Positions 8,193 through 18,248 are shown, numbered from the stretch's first letter. The stretch: DNA of 64,000 bases from JACMLX01 sp040384325 (GCA_040384325.1 JAZKJL010000007.1:1-64000); one strand, 5' to 3'. Translations and numbers: made by a program. Notes: generated by a model not told the origin, from the sequence alone.

Positions 8193-11100
8193 TCAGCGAC
8201 TCAGACTGCGCAGGGAACGGACAAGGCCTTCCAGCACGGCCGCTCCACCGAGGCGGGTGAGCTTGAGCGTCAGCGGTTGCGCGCGACGCACCTCAGCCTG
8301 GAACTGCACTTCGTGGAACGCGGCGCTGAGCCCCTTCATCCGGGGCACGGCGTTGGCGCGAAACGTAATACGGCCCTCATCCCCCCGCACCAGCATCGCC
8401 TCGATTCCGAGGGTGGCCCCGAGGAGGCGCAACTTGGCGAGGTCGAAGTAGGCCGCGGCGGCCGCCGGCAGGGGGCCGAAGCGGTCGCGCACCTCGTCGG
8501 CGAGGGCCTCGATGGCGGCGGCATCCGGGGCCTTCGTGAGGCGCCGGTAGACGTCCAGCTTGAGGTCCTGCATCGGGACGTAGTCGTCGGGCAGGAACGC
8601 CGGCACGTCCAGCGACACGTCGGACGGCTGCGGCGGCGGCGCCTTGTCGCCCCGCTGGATCCGCGTCACCGTCTCCTCGAGCAGGCGGAGATAGAGGTCG
8701 AAGCCGACGGCGTGCACGAAGCCACTCTGCTCGGGGCCGAGCAGGTTGCCGGCCCCGCGCAGTTCCATGTCCTTCAGCGCCACGCGATAGCCGCTGCCCA
8801 GCTCCGTGTTGTGCTCCAGCACCCGCAGGCGGCGCTCGGCATCCTCGTCGACGATGTCGGGCACCAGCAGGTAGCAGTAGGCGCGGCGGTGCGAGCGCCC
8901 CACGCGCCCGCGCAGCTGGTAGAGCTGCGCGAGGCCGAAATGGTCGGCGCGATCGACGAACATGGTGTTCGCATTCGACACATCGAGGCCGCTCTCGACG
9001 ATCATGGTGCTGACCAGGATGTCGGCCTCGCCGTGCACGAACTGCCGCATGACCTCCTCCAGCTCGCGCTCCTTCATCTGGCCGTGCCCCACCACGATGC
9101 GGGCGCGCGGCACGAGGCGCTTCAGGTGGTCGGCCACCGCGAGGATGGTCTCGATGCGGTTGTGCACGAAGAAGCACTGGCCGCCACGATCGAGCTCGCG
9201 CGCGATGGCCTCCTCGATCAGGGCATCGTCGTTCGGCTCCACGTACGTCAGCACCGGACTGCGATCGCGCGGCGGCGTCTGCATCAGCGTCATGTCGCGC
9301 AGGCCGGCCAGCGACTGGTGCAGCGTGCGCGGGATCGGCGTGGCGGTGAGCGTCAGCACGTCGGTCTCCATCTTCAGCTGCTTCAGCCGCTCCTTGTGCT
9401 TCACGCCGAAGCGATGCTCCTCGTCCACGATGATCAGGCCGAGGTCACCGAACACCACGTCCTCACCCAGCAGGCGATGGGTGCCGATGACGATGTCCAC
9501 TTCCTTGCGCTTCAGCCGCTCGAGCGTGGCCGTCTGTTCCTTCTGGGTGCGGAAGCGGCTCAGCTCCTCGACCACCACCGGGAAGTCCGCCAGGCGGTCG
9601 CCGAAGGTGCGCACGTGCTGGTCGGCGAGGATGGTGGTGGGCACCAGCACCGCCACCTGCCGCCCGCTCTGCACCGCCTTGAAGGCGGCGCGCACGGCGA
9701 TCTCGGTCTTGCCGTAGCCCACGTCGCCCACCAACAGGCGATCCATCGGGCGGCCGCCTTCCATGTCGGCCTTCACGTCGGTGGTGGCGCGGCGCTGGTC
9801 GGGGGTATCCTCGAACAGGAACCCGCTCTCCAGCTGCATCTGCCAGGTGGTGTCGGGCACATGCGGCGGGCGGCTGGCGATGCGGCGACGCGCATACAGG
9901 TCCAGCAACTCGTGCGTCATCTCGAGGATCGCGGCGCGCGTCTTGTCGCGCTGCTGGCTCCACTTGCGGCCGCCCAGCTTGTGCAGGCGCGGCGGCGGGG
10001 CATCGGCGCTGATGTCGGTGGCGCTGCGATAACGCTCCACCTGGTCGATGCGATACAGCGGCACGTTGAGGCGGTCGCCGCCCTCGTACTCGATCACCGC
10101 CACTTCCACGCTGCTCTCACCCACGAAGGTGGTGGAGAGGCCGCGGTAGATGCCGATGCCGTGTTCGAGGTGCACCACGTAGTCGCCGTTCTTCAGCGCC
10201 GTGACGACATCCAGCGCCGCACCGCCGCCGTACTTGCGGGTGCGTCGGATGCGCCGCTCTCGGCGGAAGATCTCGTGGTCGGTGAGCACGCGCAGCCCGT
10301 CGCGCCCTTCCTGCGATGGCAGCAGGAAGCCGCCACCGAGCACGCCGAGCGCCAGCGTGGCGCCAGTGCGGCGTCCACGCTCGTCGAGCAGTTCCTCGAG
10401 GCGTTCCAGCTGCCCGCTGTTGTCGCAGAGGATCAGCGTCGGCACGCCGAGGCTGATCAGCTTGCGCAGCGCGGCCATGTCGCGGCCCACGGTTTCCGGC
10501 GCGCGCAGCGGGAAGCCGACGTCCACCGTGCCGGCAGTGGGGTCGATGATGCGCAGCGTGCCGAAGCCGCGCAGCCGCTGCTTGGTCTGGTCGGGATGCT
10601 CGAACAGCCGTTCGCGGGCGGGCGCATCCTCGCCGCGACGACGCGCCAGCTCCACGTGATGGTGCGCCTCGGTCCAGGTGCGCTGCAGCTCCGGCTCCAC
10701 GCTGGTGCCGAGCGGCAGCACCAGCATCGTGTCGGGTGGCAGCAGGTCGGCCAGCGTGACACGCTCGTACGACGCCTCGCCTTCGTCGGTGGCCGGGATG
10801 TCCACCGGCAGCACCAGCGCCACGCTGGCATCGCGCGTGCTGCGCTGCGTGAGCAGGTCGAAGTGCCGCAGCTCGACGATCTCGTCGCCCCAGAACTCGA
10901 GGCGCACCGGCTCGGCCATGCCGAAGCTGTAGATGTCGAAGATGCCGCCACGCACGCTGTACTGACCCACGTCCTCCACCATCGGCACCCGCTCGAAGCC
11001 GTGCGCATCGAGGTGGTCCGACAGCGCTTCGAGGCGCCACGCATCGCCCTTGTGCAGCTCCAGGCGCGCGCGCGACACGGCGCGGGCGAGTTGCGTGCGC

Positions 11101-11483
11101 TCCATCATCGCGCGCGAGGTGGTCAGCAGCAGCCGTACCGCACCGCGCGACAGTTTCTCCAGCGTCTCGACCCGCTCACCCGCCACTTCCGCGTGGGGCT
11201 CCGCCTCGCCGAACCCTTCGCGTGGCGGGTAGAGCGCGATGCCGTCGCCGTCACTGAGCGCGGTGAGATCGGCCAGCCATCTCTCGGCATCGGGCAGCGC
11301 ATCGGTGACGACCACCAGCACCCGGCCCGTGAGGCGACGCGCGAGCGCAGCCACCATCACCGCATCCGACGATCCATGCAACCCGGCCAGTGTGAGCGTG
11401 CGATCCGGCGCCGGCAGCGTGTTCCAGACCCGCGTGAACTGCGGCAGCCGTTCCAGTGCGTCGAGCAGGGTCGGAAGGCCCAT
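8193..11483 (-). CDS. mfd: Transcription-repair coupling factor Mfd
   Basis: 1096-residue SF2 translocase that removes RNA polymerase stalled at lesions and recruits UvrA. The N-terminal UvrB-like region is followed by the CarD-like RNA polymerase interaction domain (NGDYVVHLEHGIGIYRGL). The RecG-like motor has Walker A GDVGYGKTE with Lys592, DEEHRFGV, the TATPIPRTLHQS motif and motif VI QLRGRVGRS. The C-terminal TRCF domain is present. The start at 11483 is preferred because its ATG overlaps the stop of the upstream BatA-like gene (TGATG), implying translational coupling; an in-frame upstream ATG would run into that gene. UvrA, its partner, is encoded 24 kb away at 35328. Confidence 0.96.
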   Translation of the reverse strand: MGLPTLLDALERLPQFTRVWNTLPAPDRTLTLAGLHGSSDAVMVAALARRLTGRVLVVVTDALPDAERWLADLTALSDGDGIALYPPREGFGEAEPHAEVAGERVETLEKLSRGAVRLLLTTSRAMMERTQLARAVSRARLELHKGDAWRLEALSDHLDAHGFERVPMVEDVGQYSVRGGIFDIYSFGMAEPVRLEFWGDEIVELRHFDLLTQRSTRDASVALVLPVDIPATDEGEASYERVTLADLLPPDTMLVLPLGTSVEPELQRTWTEAHHHVELARRRGEDAPARERLFEHPDQTKQRLRGFGTLRIIDPTAGTVDVGFPLRAPETVGRDMAALRKLISLGVPTLILCDNSGQLERLEELLDERGRRTGATLALGVLGGGFLLPSQEGRDGLRVLTDHEIFRRERRIRRTRKYGGGAALDVVTALKNGDYVVHLEHGIGIYRGLSTTFVGESSVEVAVIEYEGGDRLNVPLYRIDQVERYRSATDISADAPPPRLHKLGGRKWSQQRDKTRAAILEMTHELLDLYARRRIASRPPHVPDTTWQMQLESGFLFEDTPDQRRATTDVKADMEGGRPMDRLLVGDVGYGKTEIAVRAAFKAVQSGRQVAVLVPTTILADQHVRTFGDRLADFPVVVEELSRFRTQKEQTATLERLKRKEVDIVIGTHRLLGEDVVFGDLGLIIVDEEHRFGVKHKERLKQLKMETDVLTLTATPIPRTLHQSLAGLRDMTLMQTPPRDRSPVLTYVEPNDDALIEEAIARELDRGGQCFFVHNRIETILAVADHLKRLVPRARIVVGHGQMKERELEEVMRQFVHGEADILVSTMIVESGLDVSNANTMFVDRADHFGLAQLYQLRGRVGRSHRRAYCYLLVPDIVDEDAERRLRVLEHNTELGSGYRVALKDMELRGAGNLLGPEQSGFVHAVGFDLYLRLLEETVTRIQRGDKAPPPQPSDVSLDVPAFLPDDYVPMQDLKLDVYRRLTKAPDAAAIEALADEVRDRFGPLPAAAAAYFDLAKLRLLGATLGIEAMLVRGDEGRITFRANAVPRMKGLSAAFHEVQFQAEVRRAQPLTLKLTRLGGAAVLEGLVRSLRSLSR

Positions 11484-13345
11484 CAGGCAGTGCGCGGGAG
11501 AGAGTCGGCGCCGGCGGCCGCGCGTGTGCGGTAGCGGCCCGACAGCCACGCTTCCGCCAGCACCGCGAGCAACGCCAACAGCAGCAGGGGCGCCGCCATC
11601 GGCTGCGACGCGCCCGACTGGCGCACGCTGCGAAGGAACGCGGCGCCATCACTGTTCAGTTCCGCGCGCTGCGAGCCGCCGAATCGCGCCGTGAGCTCGG
11701 AAGGCGTGGCGCGCGCCAGCTGCGGTTCGCCAGCGGCGAGGCGTACGCCAACCGCACCCAGGATCTCACTCCCGCGCATCCAGAAATACAGGCCAGGCAA
11801 CGCCGGCGCCGTCATCGCACCGGCAGTCACCGGGCGACGCACGTTGCCGTCGCTGCTGCGGAACTCGGTGGCACCGCCTGGCGCCGCCAGCGGCGTGCCG
11901 GCGGTGGCGAAAACGGCCGCCGTGGTGCCCGAGGCGAGGTTGCTGATCGCATCCGCCAGCCACGGCACGAACGTGGCGCGCACCGGCAGCGACGTGCTGG
12001 CCGGATCGAGCGCGGAGCCGAGCACGATCCACTTCGGGCCGCGCACCATCCACACCGCGTCACCGACGCGTGCGATCGTGTCGCCCACGGCATTCGGCTG
12101 CGCCACCAGCGGGAACCACTGCGTCACGCGGATGGTGGTGTCGCCGCGCAGGTCGGCCTGCGTGCTGCGCACGACCTGCGCGCCGCGCTGTTCGGCCGCG
12201 AAGCGCCACGGAATGCCGAGCGAGGCGAGCGACGCGTTGGCCGCGGCCACGCCCCCGGCATCGGCGGGCGGCAGGATCAGCGCAGGCAGCGCGGCGACCG
12301 ACGGCGCCGGTGCGACCGTCACCATCACGTCGCCACTCGCCCGCACGCGACCGTTCTCGCGCAGCGATGCCACCGCCGCAGCCACGAACTCTCCCGCCGA
12401 TTCGCGCACCGCCGGTGCGCCACCGACCACGATCGGCACGATGGCGTGATCATCAGCGCCGACACCCGACGGCTCCAGCGTCACGTCGAGCGCCTGCCAG
12501 CCCGCGCCGGCACCGACCAGCGGAATGCGCGCGGTGGCGATCGAGTCACCGGCGTTCCGCACCACCACGCCGCGCGCGATGGTGTTGTCGCCGATGGCGA
12601 TGCGGTAGGCGGTGGAATCGCGCACCGCCTGCACCGTCAGTTCCAGTGCGCCGCGCGGTGTCCACCACTGCGGCTGGGCGACGGCCGAGAGGATGGCACC
12701 GTTCGGCGGCGGCGTGATGGTGGGCACGTAGACGCGCAGGCGCGACGACGACGACGGCAGGTCGGCGGTCCAGGCCGTGCGCTGACCATCGGTCAGCACC
12801 GCGACCGCGCCCGCGTCACCGGCGGCGTTCTGCGTCAGCGCGATCGCCGAGCGCACGGCGGCATCGAGCTGTCCGGCGCCGGGGAGTGCGATGACGCGCG
12901 AGAGCGCCGCGTCGATCGCATCCGGTCCGGTATGCACCGTGCCATCGGCCGTGATCAGCCAGAGACGCTCAGCGGCACCGGACGCGGCGCGCAGGTCACG
13001 CGCGGTGGCCGTGAGCCGGTCGAGCACGGGGGCGCCGTTGACGATGGCAGTGGTGCTGAGCGAGTTGTCGAGCACGATCGCGAGCGCGCGCGGCGTGCCT
13101 TCACCGCGGTTCCAGACCGGTTTCGCCGCCGCCAGCGCCAGCAGCACCACGATCAGGATGCGCAGCAGCAGCAGCAACAGGTTCTTGGCGCGCACGTCGC
13201 GGCTCGAGTCACGCTCGGCGCTCTGCAGGTAGCGCACGGCGGGAAACTCCACCCGCGAGCCGATGTTGCGGCGCAGCAGGTGCAGCAGCACGGGCACGGC
13301 CGCGAGGGCAGCCAGCGACAGCCAGAGTGGTGCGAGAAAGGCCAC
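11483..13345 (-). CDS. BatA-like membrane protein with von Willebrand-type domain
   Basis: 620-residue inner-membrane protein. The N-terminus (MAFLAPLWLSLAALAAVPV) plus a second hydrophobic helix at about 55-75 match the BatA/aerotolerance N-terminal domain. A von Willebrand factor A-like region follows, with ALAIVLDNSLST in the MIDAS position and VAVLTDGQRTAW further on. A large extracytoplasmic region and a C-terminal transmembrane helix before SGRYRTR complete it. The MIDAS motif is not the perfect DxSxS of canonical A domains (DNSLS). It begins 9 bp after the DUF58 gene, the usual BatA-DUF58 pair. A MoxR ATPase, the normal third partner, is not in the window. The precise role is unknown; such proteins are linked to envelope stress and complex assembly. 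Confidence 0.8.
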   Translation of the reverse strand: MAFLAPLWLSLAALAAVPVLLHLLRRNIGSRVEFPAVRYLQSAERDSSRDVRAKNLLLLLLRILIVVLLALAAAKPVWNRGEGTPRALAIVLDNSLSTTAIVNGAPVLDRLTATARDLRAASGAAERLWLITADGTVHTGPDAIDAALSRVIALPGAGQLDAAVRSAIALTQNAAGDAGAVAVLTDGQRTAWTADLPSSSSRLRVYVPTITPPPNGAILSAVAQPQWWTPRGALELTVQAVRDSTAYRIAIGDNTIARGVVVRNAGDSIATARIPLVGAGAGWQALDVTLEPSGVGADDHAIVPIVVGGAPAVRESAGEFVAAAVASLRENGRVRASGDVMVTVAPAPSVAALPALILPPADAGGVAAANASLASLGIPWRFAAEQRGAQVVRSTQADLRGDTTIRVTQWFPLVAQPNAVGDTIARVGDAVWMVRGPKWIVLGSALDPASTSLPVRATFVPWLADAISNLASGTTAAVFATAGTPLAAPGGATEFRSSDGNVRRPVTAGAMTAPALPGLYFWMRGSEILGAVGVRLAAGEPQLARATPSELTARFGGSQRAELNSDGAAFLRSVRQSGASQPMAAPLLLLALLAVLAEAWLSGRYRTRAAAGADSLPRTA

Positions 13346-13354
13346 GATCGAGCG

Positions 13355-14269
13355 TCAGCCGCGCACGAAGTCACGCGCCGCGAAGGCGCGATGCAGGGGC
13401 AGCCCGAACGGCTCGCTGGTGTCGCAGAGCGCGTAGCGCCCACCCTGCTCCACGAACAGCGTGCGCCAGGCCTCGATCGCCGTCTCGACAGCCGCGTTGT
13501 AGGCCGCGCGGATCTCGCGCGCACTGGCCGCCACCTCGACACCGGTCTCGGAGTCGATGAAGCGGGCATCGGTGGTTACGTCGAGGGTGCGTTCGCCGGG
13601 ATCCATGATGTGCATGCCCAGCACGTCGTGTCCGGCGGCCCGCAGCGCGCGCAGGCCCGGGCGCACCGACTCGGCATCCACCAGCAGGTCGCTGATCACG
13701 ATCACGATGCCGGGGCGGCGGATGAGGTGTGAGGCCTGCTGCAGCGCCAGGTCGAGGCGCGATTCGCGGCCGGTGCCCGGCTCCAGCATCGCCGCCACCA
13801 GGCGCTGGAAATGCGCCGGCCGCGCGCGCGGCGGCACCACCGTCCGCACCTCGTTGTCGAAGCGCACGAGGCCCACCGCGTCGCGCTGCTTGAGCAGCAG
13901 CAGCGCCAGTGCGGCAGCCAGTTGCTCTGCGTACACCTGCTTGGTGACGCTGGCGTTGGCGCTCTTCCACTGCATGGAGCGGCTGACGTCGAGCAGCACC
14001 ACGGCGCGGAGATTGGTCTCTTCCTCGAACTGTTTCACCACCCAGCGTTCGGTGCGGGCGGCGATCTTCCAGTCGATGTAGCGCAGGTCGTCGCCCGGCT
14101 GGTACGGCCGGTGCTCCGCGAATTCGACGCTGAATCCCTTGCGCGGCGAGCGATGGAGGCCGGTGAGGAAGCCGTCCACCAGCCAGCGCGCACGCACCTC
14201 GAGGCCGCCCAGTGCGGTGAGCACGGCCGGATCGATCAGGTCGGGGCGGGTCTGGGGCGCGAGGGACAT
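13355..14269 (-). CDS. DUF58 domain protein
   Basis: 304-residue cytoplasmic protein of the DUF58 family. The diagnostic segment is seen near residues 55-75: FAEHRPYQPGDDLRYIDWK, then AARTERWVVKQFEEET. A von Willebrand-like fold follows, with VVLLDVSRSM matching the DxSxS metal site and VIVISDLLVD. The ATG at 14269 gives the standard length; the open frame further upstream overlaps the divergent lepA promoter region and is rejected. Together with the downstream BatA-like gene it forms a two-gene unit, usually served by a MoxR AAA+ ATPase that would have to be encoded elsewhere. Confidence 0.85.
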   Translation of the reverse strand: MSLAPQTRPDLIDPAVLTALGGLEVRARWLVDGFLTGLHRSPRKGFSVEFAEHRPYQPGDDLRYIDWKIAARTERWVVKQFEEETNLRAVVLLDVSRSMQWKSANASVTKQVYAEQLAAALALLLLKQRDAVGLVRFDNEVRTVVPPRARPAHFQRLVAAMLEPGTGRESRLDLALQQASHLIRRPGIVIVISDLLVDAESVRPGLRALRAAGHDVLGMHIMDPGERTLDVTTDARFIDSETGVEVAASAREIRAAYNAAVETAIEAWRTLFVEQGGRYALCDTSEPFGLPLHRAFAARDFVRG

Positions 14270-14355
14270 CGGAAGGTGTCGGAGCCGATCGGAGGTGTGC
14301 CGCGTTACGAACTTACCCCATTGGCGCCCCGGAAGAACGGAGGGGGCCGCTGCTG

Positions 14356-14364
14356 TGCTAGATT
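14356..14364 (+). promoter_or_regulatory. Candidate extended -10 promoter for lepA
   Basis: In the 139-bp divergent gap between the DUF58 gene and lepA, the plus strand carries TGCTAGATT, an extended -10 (TGn plus TAGATT). It would start transcription near 14371, about 38 nt before the lepA ATG. No good -35 is visible. This is the only candidate entry point for the following twelve-gene run. The call rests on pattern matching only. Confidence 0.3.
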
Positions 14365-14408
14365 GCCCGGATTGCGGCGCCGCCGCCTCTCGCTCCAGCC
14401 CCTGCCTC

Positions 14409-16208
14409 ATGTCGTCGCTCGACCGCATCCGCAATTTCTGCATCGTCGCCCACATCGATCATGGCAAGTCGACGCTTGCCGACCGCCTGATCGAGATGAC
14501 CGGCACGCTGCAGAAGCGCGAAATGAAGAGCCAGGTGCTGGACACGCTCGACCTTGAGCGCGAGCGTGGCATCACGATCAAGCTCAACGCCGTGCGCATG
14601 ACGTATACGTCGCGCGCCGGTGAAGAGTTCGAGCTGAACCTGATCGACACCCCCGGCCACGTCGACTTCACGTACGAAGTCTCGCGCTCGCTGGCGGCCT
14701 GCGAAGGGGCGATCCTGGTGGTGGACGCCAGCCAGGGCATCCAGGCCCAGACGCTGTCGAACCTGTTCCTCGCCATGGACGCCGGGCTCGAGATCATCCC
14801 GGTGCTGAACAAGATCGACCTGCCGGGTGCGGAGCCGGAGCGCCGCCGCCAGGAAGTGGTGGACCTGATCGGCTGCCTGCCGGAAGACGTGCTGAGCGTC
14901 TCGGGCAAGGAAGGCACCGGCGTGCCGGAACTGCTGGAAGAGATCGTGAAGCGCGTGCCGGCGCCGAAGGGCAACCCCACCGGCCCGCTGCGCGCCCTGA
15001 TCTTCGACTCGTATTACGACAAGTATCGCGGCGCCATTCCGAGCATCCGTGTGGTGGACGGCGAGATCCGGAAGGGCATGAAGATCACCTTCGGCGCCAG
15101 CGACAATCAGTACGAAGTGGCCGAGGTGGGCTCGCTGCAGCTGCGCCAGGTGCCGAGCGAGAAGCTGCAGGCCGGTGAGGTGGGTTACGTGGTGGCCAGC
15201 GTGCGCAGCGTGAGCGAGACGCGCGCCGGCGACACCATCTTCGATGTCGTGAACCGCGCGCCGGAAGGGCTGCCGGGTTATCAGGAAGTGCGCAGCTTCG
15301 TGTTCGCAGGCATCTATCCCACCGACACGCAGCAGTACGAGGACCTGCGTGACGCGCTGGAGAAGATGAAGCTCAACGACGCCTCGCTGCAGTACGCGCC
15401 GGAAACGTCCACCGCCCTTGGCTTCGGCTTCCGCTGTGGCTTCCTCGGCTTGCTGCACATGGAGATCGTGCAGGAGCGGCTGGAGCGCGAGTACAACCTG
15501 GACCTGGTCACCACGGTGCCGAGCGTGGAGTACCACGTCTATCGCGCCGACGGCACGATGGAGCTGATCGAGAACCCGTCGCGCATGCCGCACGCCTCGA
15601 CCATCGAGCGTGTCGAAGAACCGTTCGTGAAGGCCCGCATCATGGCGCCGGTGGAGTACATCGGTCCGATCATGACGCTGGGCACCGACCGGCGCGGCAT
15701 CTACAAGAACATGTCGTACCTCGACACCAAGCGTGTCGAGTTCGACTGGGAGTTCCCGCTCGGCGAGATCATCCTCGACTTCTTCGACAAGCTGAAGTCC
15801 GTCAGCCGCGGCTACGCGAGCCTCGACTACGAGATGCTCGAGTACCGGCCCAGTGAGCTGGTCAAGCTGGACATGCTGATCAACGGCGACCCGATCGACG
15901 CGTTCAGCGTGATCATCCATCGCGACAAGAGCGAGGAGCAGGGCCGCAAGATCGCCGAGAAGCTGAAGGACCTGATCCCGCGCCAGCTGTTCGAGGTCGC
16001 GATCCAGGCCGCGATCGGCATGAAGATCGTGGCGCGGACCACCGTGAAGGCGCTGCGAAAGGACGTGCTCGCGAAGTGCTACGGCGGCGACATCAGCCGC
16101 AAGCGCAAGCTTCTGGAGAAGCAGAAGGAAGGCAAGAAGCGCATGAAGCAGGTGGGTGCGGTGGAGATCCCGCAGGAAGCCTTCCTCGCCGTGCTGCAGG
16201 TGGACTGA
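14409..16208 (+). CDS. lepA: Elongation factor 4 (LepA)
   Basis: 599-residue translational GTPase that acts on ribosomes in initiation or back-translocation. G1 AHIDHGKST is at residues 14-22, ERGITIKL is the switch region, and DTPGHVDF and NKIDLPGAEP are G3 and G4. The LepA-specific C-terminal domain is complete (QAAIGMKIVARTTVKALRK, then GGDISRKRKLLEKQKEGKK). The ATG at 14409 gives the canonical N-terminus MSSLDRIRNF; the frame is open further upstream but runs into the divergent DUF58 gene. The GT9 gene follows after 3 bp, so lepA leads the plus-strand operon. Confidence 0.97.
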   Translation: MSSLDRIRNFCIVAHIDHGKSTLADRLIEMTGTLQKREMKSQVLDTLDLERERGITIKLNAVRMTYTSRAGEEFELNLIDTPGHVDFTYEVSRSLAACEGAILVVDASQGIQAQTLSNLFLAMDAGLEIIPVLNKIDLPGAEPERRRQEVVDLIGCLPEDVLSVSGKEGTGVPELLEEIVKRVPAPKGNPTGPLRALIFDSYYDKYRGAIPSIRVVDGEIRKGMKITFGASDNQYEVAEVGSLQLRQVPSEKLQAGEVGYVVASVRSVSETRAGDTIFDVVNRAPEGLPGYQEVRSFVFAGIYPTDTQQYEDLRDALEKMKLNDASLQYAPETSTALGFGFRCGFLGLLHMEIVQERLEREYNLDLVTTVPSVEYHVYRADGTMELIENPSRMPHASTIERVEEPFVKARIMAPVEYIGPIMTLGTDRRGIYKNMSYLDTKRVEFDWEFPLGEIILDFFDKLKSVSRGYASLDYEMLEYRPSELVKLDMLINGDPIDAFSVIIHRDKSEEQGRKIAEKLKDLIPRQLFEVAIQAAIGMKIVARTTVKALRKDVLAKCYGGDISRKRKLLEKQKEGKKRMKQVGAVEIPQEAFLAVLQVD

Positions 16209-16211
16209 CGG

Positions 16212-17216
16212 GTGTCGCACGCGGCACTCGTCATCCAGACGTCGTTTCTGGGCGATGTGGTGCTGACGACGCCGTTGCTGACACATCTCGCCACCCTCGG
16301 CCCCGTGGACGTCGTCACCACGCCCGCCGGTGGCGCCTTGCTGGACGCGCATCCGGCGGTGCGGCGCGTGATCCGCTACGACAAGCGTGGTGCGCAGCAG
16401 GGGCTCGGTGGGTTGCGTGCGCTCGCGGCAGCGCTGCAGCGTGAGTCGTATCGTGCAGCCTACCTGGCGCAGGGATCGTGGCGCAGCGCCGCGCTGGCCT
16501 GGCTGGCGCGCATCCCGGTGCGGGTGGGCTTCGACCGCTCGGCTGGCGCGCCTCTCTACACGTCGCGCGTGCTGTACCGCGAAGACCTGCATCACGCCGA
16601 GCGTCTCTATCGGCTGGCCGCCGGCACCGATGCCGCCGCACCGCCAGCGCCGTCGCTGCTGCCGCGTGACGACGATCGCGCTGCGGTCACCGCACTGCTG
16701 GCCGATGCACCATTCGGTCGCGCACCATTCATCGTGCTGGCGCCGGGCAGCGTCTGGGCCACCAAGCGCTGGCCATACTTCGTGGAGCTGCTCGACTCGC
16801 TGCCGGCGCACCATGGCATCGTGGTCGCAGGTGGCGCCGAGGATCGCGCGCTCGCACAGTCGATCGTGGCCGCGGCACCCTCGCGCGTGCTCGATGCCAC
16901 GGGTCGCCTGTCACTGCTGGCATCGGCGGAGCTGATCCGGCGTGCGGCGGGTGTGATCACCAACGATTCCCTGCCCCAGCACCTCGCCAGCGCGATGGGC
17001 ACGCCGACGGTCACCGTATACGGTCCGACCCTGCCCGCCTTCGGCTTCGGCCCACTGGCCGCGCGCCATGCGATCGTGGAACATGCACCGGGACTGGAAT
17101 GCCGCCCCTGTTCGGCGCACGGGCCGCAGGTCTGCCCCCGTGCTCATTTCCGGTGCATGCGCGAGATTTCCCCGGCGACGGTGTCGGCCGCGCTGCAGCC
17201 GCTGCTGGCCGACTGA
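16212..17216 (+). CDS. GT9 family glycosyltransferase (ADP-heptosyltransferase-like)
   Basis: 334-residue GT-B-fold enzyme, likely acting at the inner face of the cytoplasmic membrane on lipopolysaccharide core. It starts with GTG 3 bp after the lepA stop. The N-terminal VIQTSFLGDVVLTTPLL is the GT9 opening motif. VLAPGSVWATKRWP is the nucleotide-binding loop with the Lys that contacts phosphate, and VITNDSLPQHLASAMGTPTVTVYGPT is the conserved C-terminal helix and strand. A C-terminal Cys cluster (CRPCSAHGPQVCP) is typical of the WaaF/RfaF branch. The sugar donor could be ADP-heptose, but no heptose synthesis genes are nearby. Confidence 0.88.
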   Translation: MSHAALVIQTSFLGDVVLTTPLLTHLATLGPVDVVTTPAGGALLDAHPAVRRVIRYDKRGAQQGLGGLRALAAALQRESYRAAYLAQGSWRSAALAWLARIPVRVGFDRSAGAPLYTSRVLYREDLHHAERLYRLAAGTDAAAPPAPSLLPRDDDRAAVTALLADAPFGRAPFIVLAPGSVWATKRWPYFVELLDSLPAHHGIVVAGGAEDRALAQSIVAAAPSRVLDATGRLSLLASAELIRRAAGVITNDSLPQHLASAMGTPTVTVYGPTLPAFGFGPLAARHAIVEHAPGLECRPCSAHGPQVCPRAHFRCMREISPATVSAALQPLLAD

Positions 17217-17246
17217 TCGCCCGCCTCACTCCGCACTCGCCACGAC

Positions 17247-18248
17247 ATGAGTCCCCAGCGTTCCCGCTACATCATCGGCGTCGATCTCGGCGGCACCAAC
17301 ATCGTCGTCGGCGCCATGCCCGAGGACGGGTCGCGCGAGATCGCGTTCCGCTCGGCCCCGACCCGCGCCTCGGAAGGTGAGGATTCGGTGGTGGAGCGGA
17401 TGATCCAGATGATCGAGGACGTGATCGCGGTCACCACCGCCGAGACCGGGGCGGCGCGCGAGAACTTTCTCGGCGTCGGCGTGGGTGCGCCCGGTCCGCT
17501 GGATCGCGAGAAGGGCATCGTGATCACGGCGCCGAACCTGGGCTGGAAGATGGTGCCGCTGCGCGACCGCATCCATCAGGCCACCGGGCTTCGCATCACG
17601 ATCGACAACGATGCCAACTGCGCCACGCTCGGCGAGGCCTGGACCGGCGCCGCCAAGGGTGCGCGCAACGTGATCGGTGTCACCATCGGCACCGGCATCG
17701 GCGGCGGCATCATCATCGATGGCCGACTGTATCACGGCTCCTCCGACGTGGCCGGCGAGATCGGGCACATGACCATCGACAGCACCGGCCGGCGCTGCGG
17801 CTGCGGCAACTACGGCTGTCTCGAAGCCTACGCCTCCGGCACCGCGATCGCCGAACGCGCACGTGAGGCGCTGGCCAACGAGACGTCGGGCATCCTGCTC
17901 GAGATGTGTGATCGTCACCTCGAGAAGGTGACCGCGCAGATGGTGTACAAGGCAGCGAAGGACGGCGATCCGGTGGCGATCGACGTGGTGCGCGAGACGG
18001 CGCGTTTCCTCGGCGCCGGCATCGGTGCGCTGCTGAACGTGCTCAACCCGGAAGTGGTGGTGCTGGCCGGTGGTGTGGTGAATGCCGGCGAGGCGCTGTT
18101 CGCACCGCTGAAGGCCGAGGTGCGGCGTCGCGCGTTCGCACCGGCGGTGGACGGTTGCCGCATCGTGCCGGGACTGCTCGGCGGAAGTGCCGGCGTCGTC
18201 GGTGCCGTGGCGGCGTTCAAGGCGCAGACCGGCACCGCGCCCGCGTGA
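17247..18248 (+). CDS. ROK family sugar kinase (glucokinase-like)
   Basis: 333-residue cytoplasmic kinase that probably phosphorylates glucose or another hexose. The phosphate-1 motif GVDLGGTN is at residues 11-18, VGAPGPLD at about 75-82, and IDNDANC supplies the catalytic Asp. GTGIGGG and the ROK zinc motif CGCGNYGCLEAYASG follow. There is no DNA-binding N-terminal domain, so it is an enzyme rather than a NagC-type repressor. It overlaps the next gene by 4 bp, indicating translational coupling with the PfkB-type kinase. The substrate cannot be told from sequence alone. Confidence 0.92.
   Translation: MSPQRSRYIIGVDLGGTNIVVGAMPEDGSREIAFRSAPTRASEGEDSVVERMIQMIEDVIAVTTAETGAARENFLGVGVGAPGPLDREKGIVITAPNLGWKMVPLRDRIHQATGLRITIDNDANCATLGEAWTGAAKGARNVIGVTIGTGIGGGIIIDGRLYHGSSDVAGEIGHMTIDSTGRRCGCGNYGCLEAYASGTAIAERAREALANETSGILLEMCDRHLEKVTAQMVYKAAKDGDPVAIDVVRETARFLGAGIGALLNVLNPEVVVLAGGVVNAGEALFAPLKAEVRRRAFAPAVDGCRIVPGLLGGSAGVVGAVAAFKAQTGTAPA

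Noticed and set aside
8277..11534. Very long plus-strand open frame opposite mfd
   Set aside because: It mirrors mfd codon for codon; the protein is His/Arg/Gln-rich without motifs, a GC-rich shadow.
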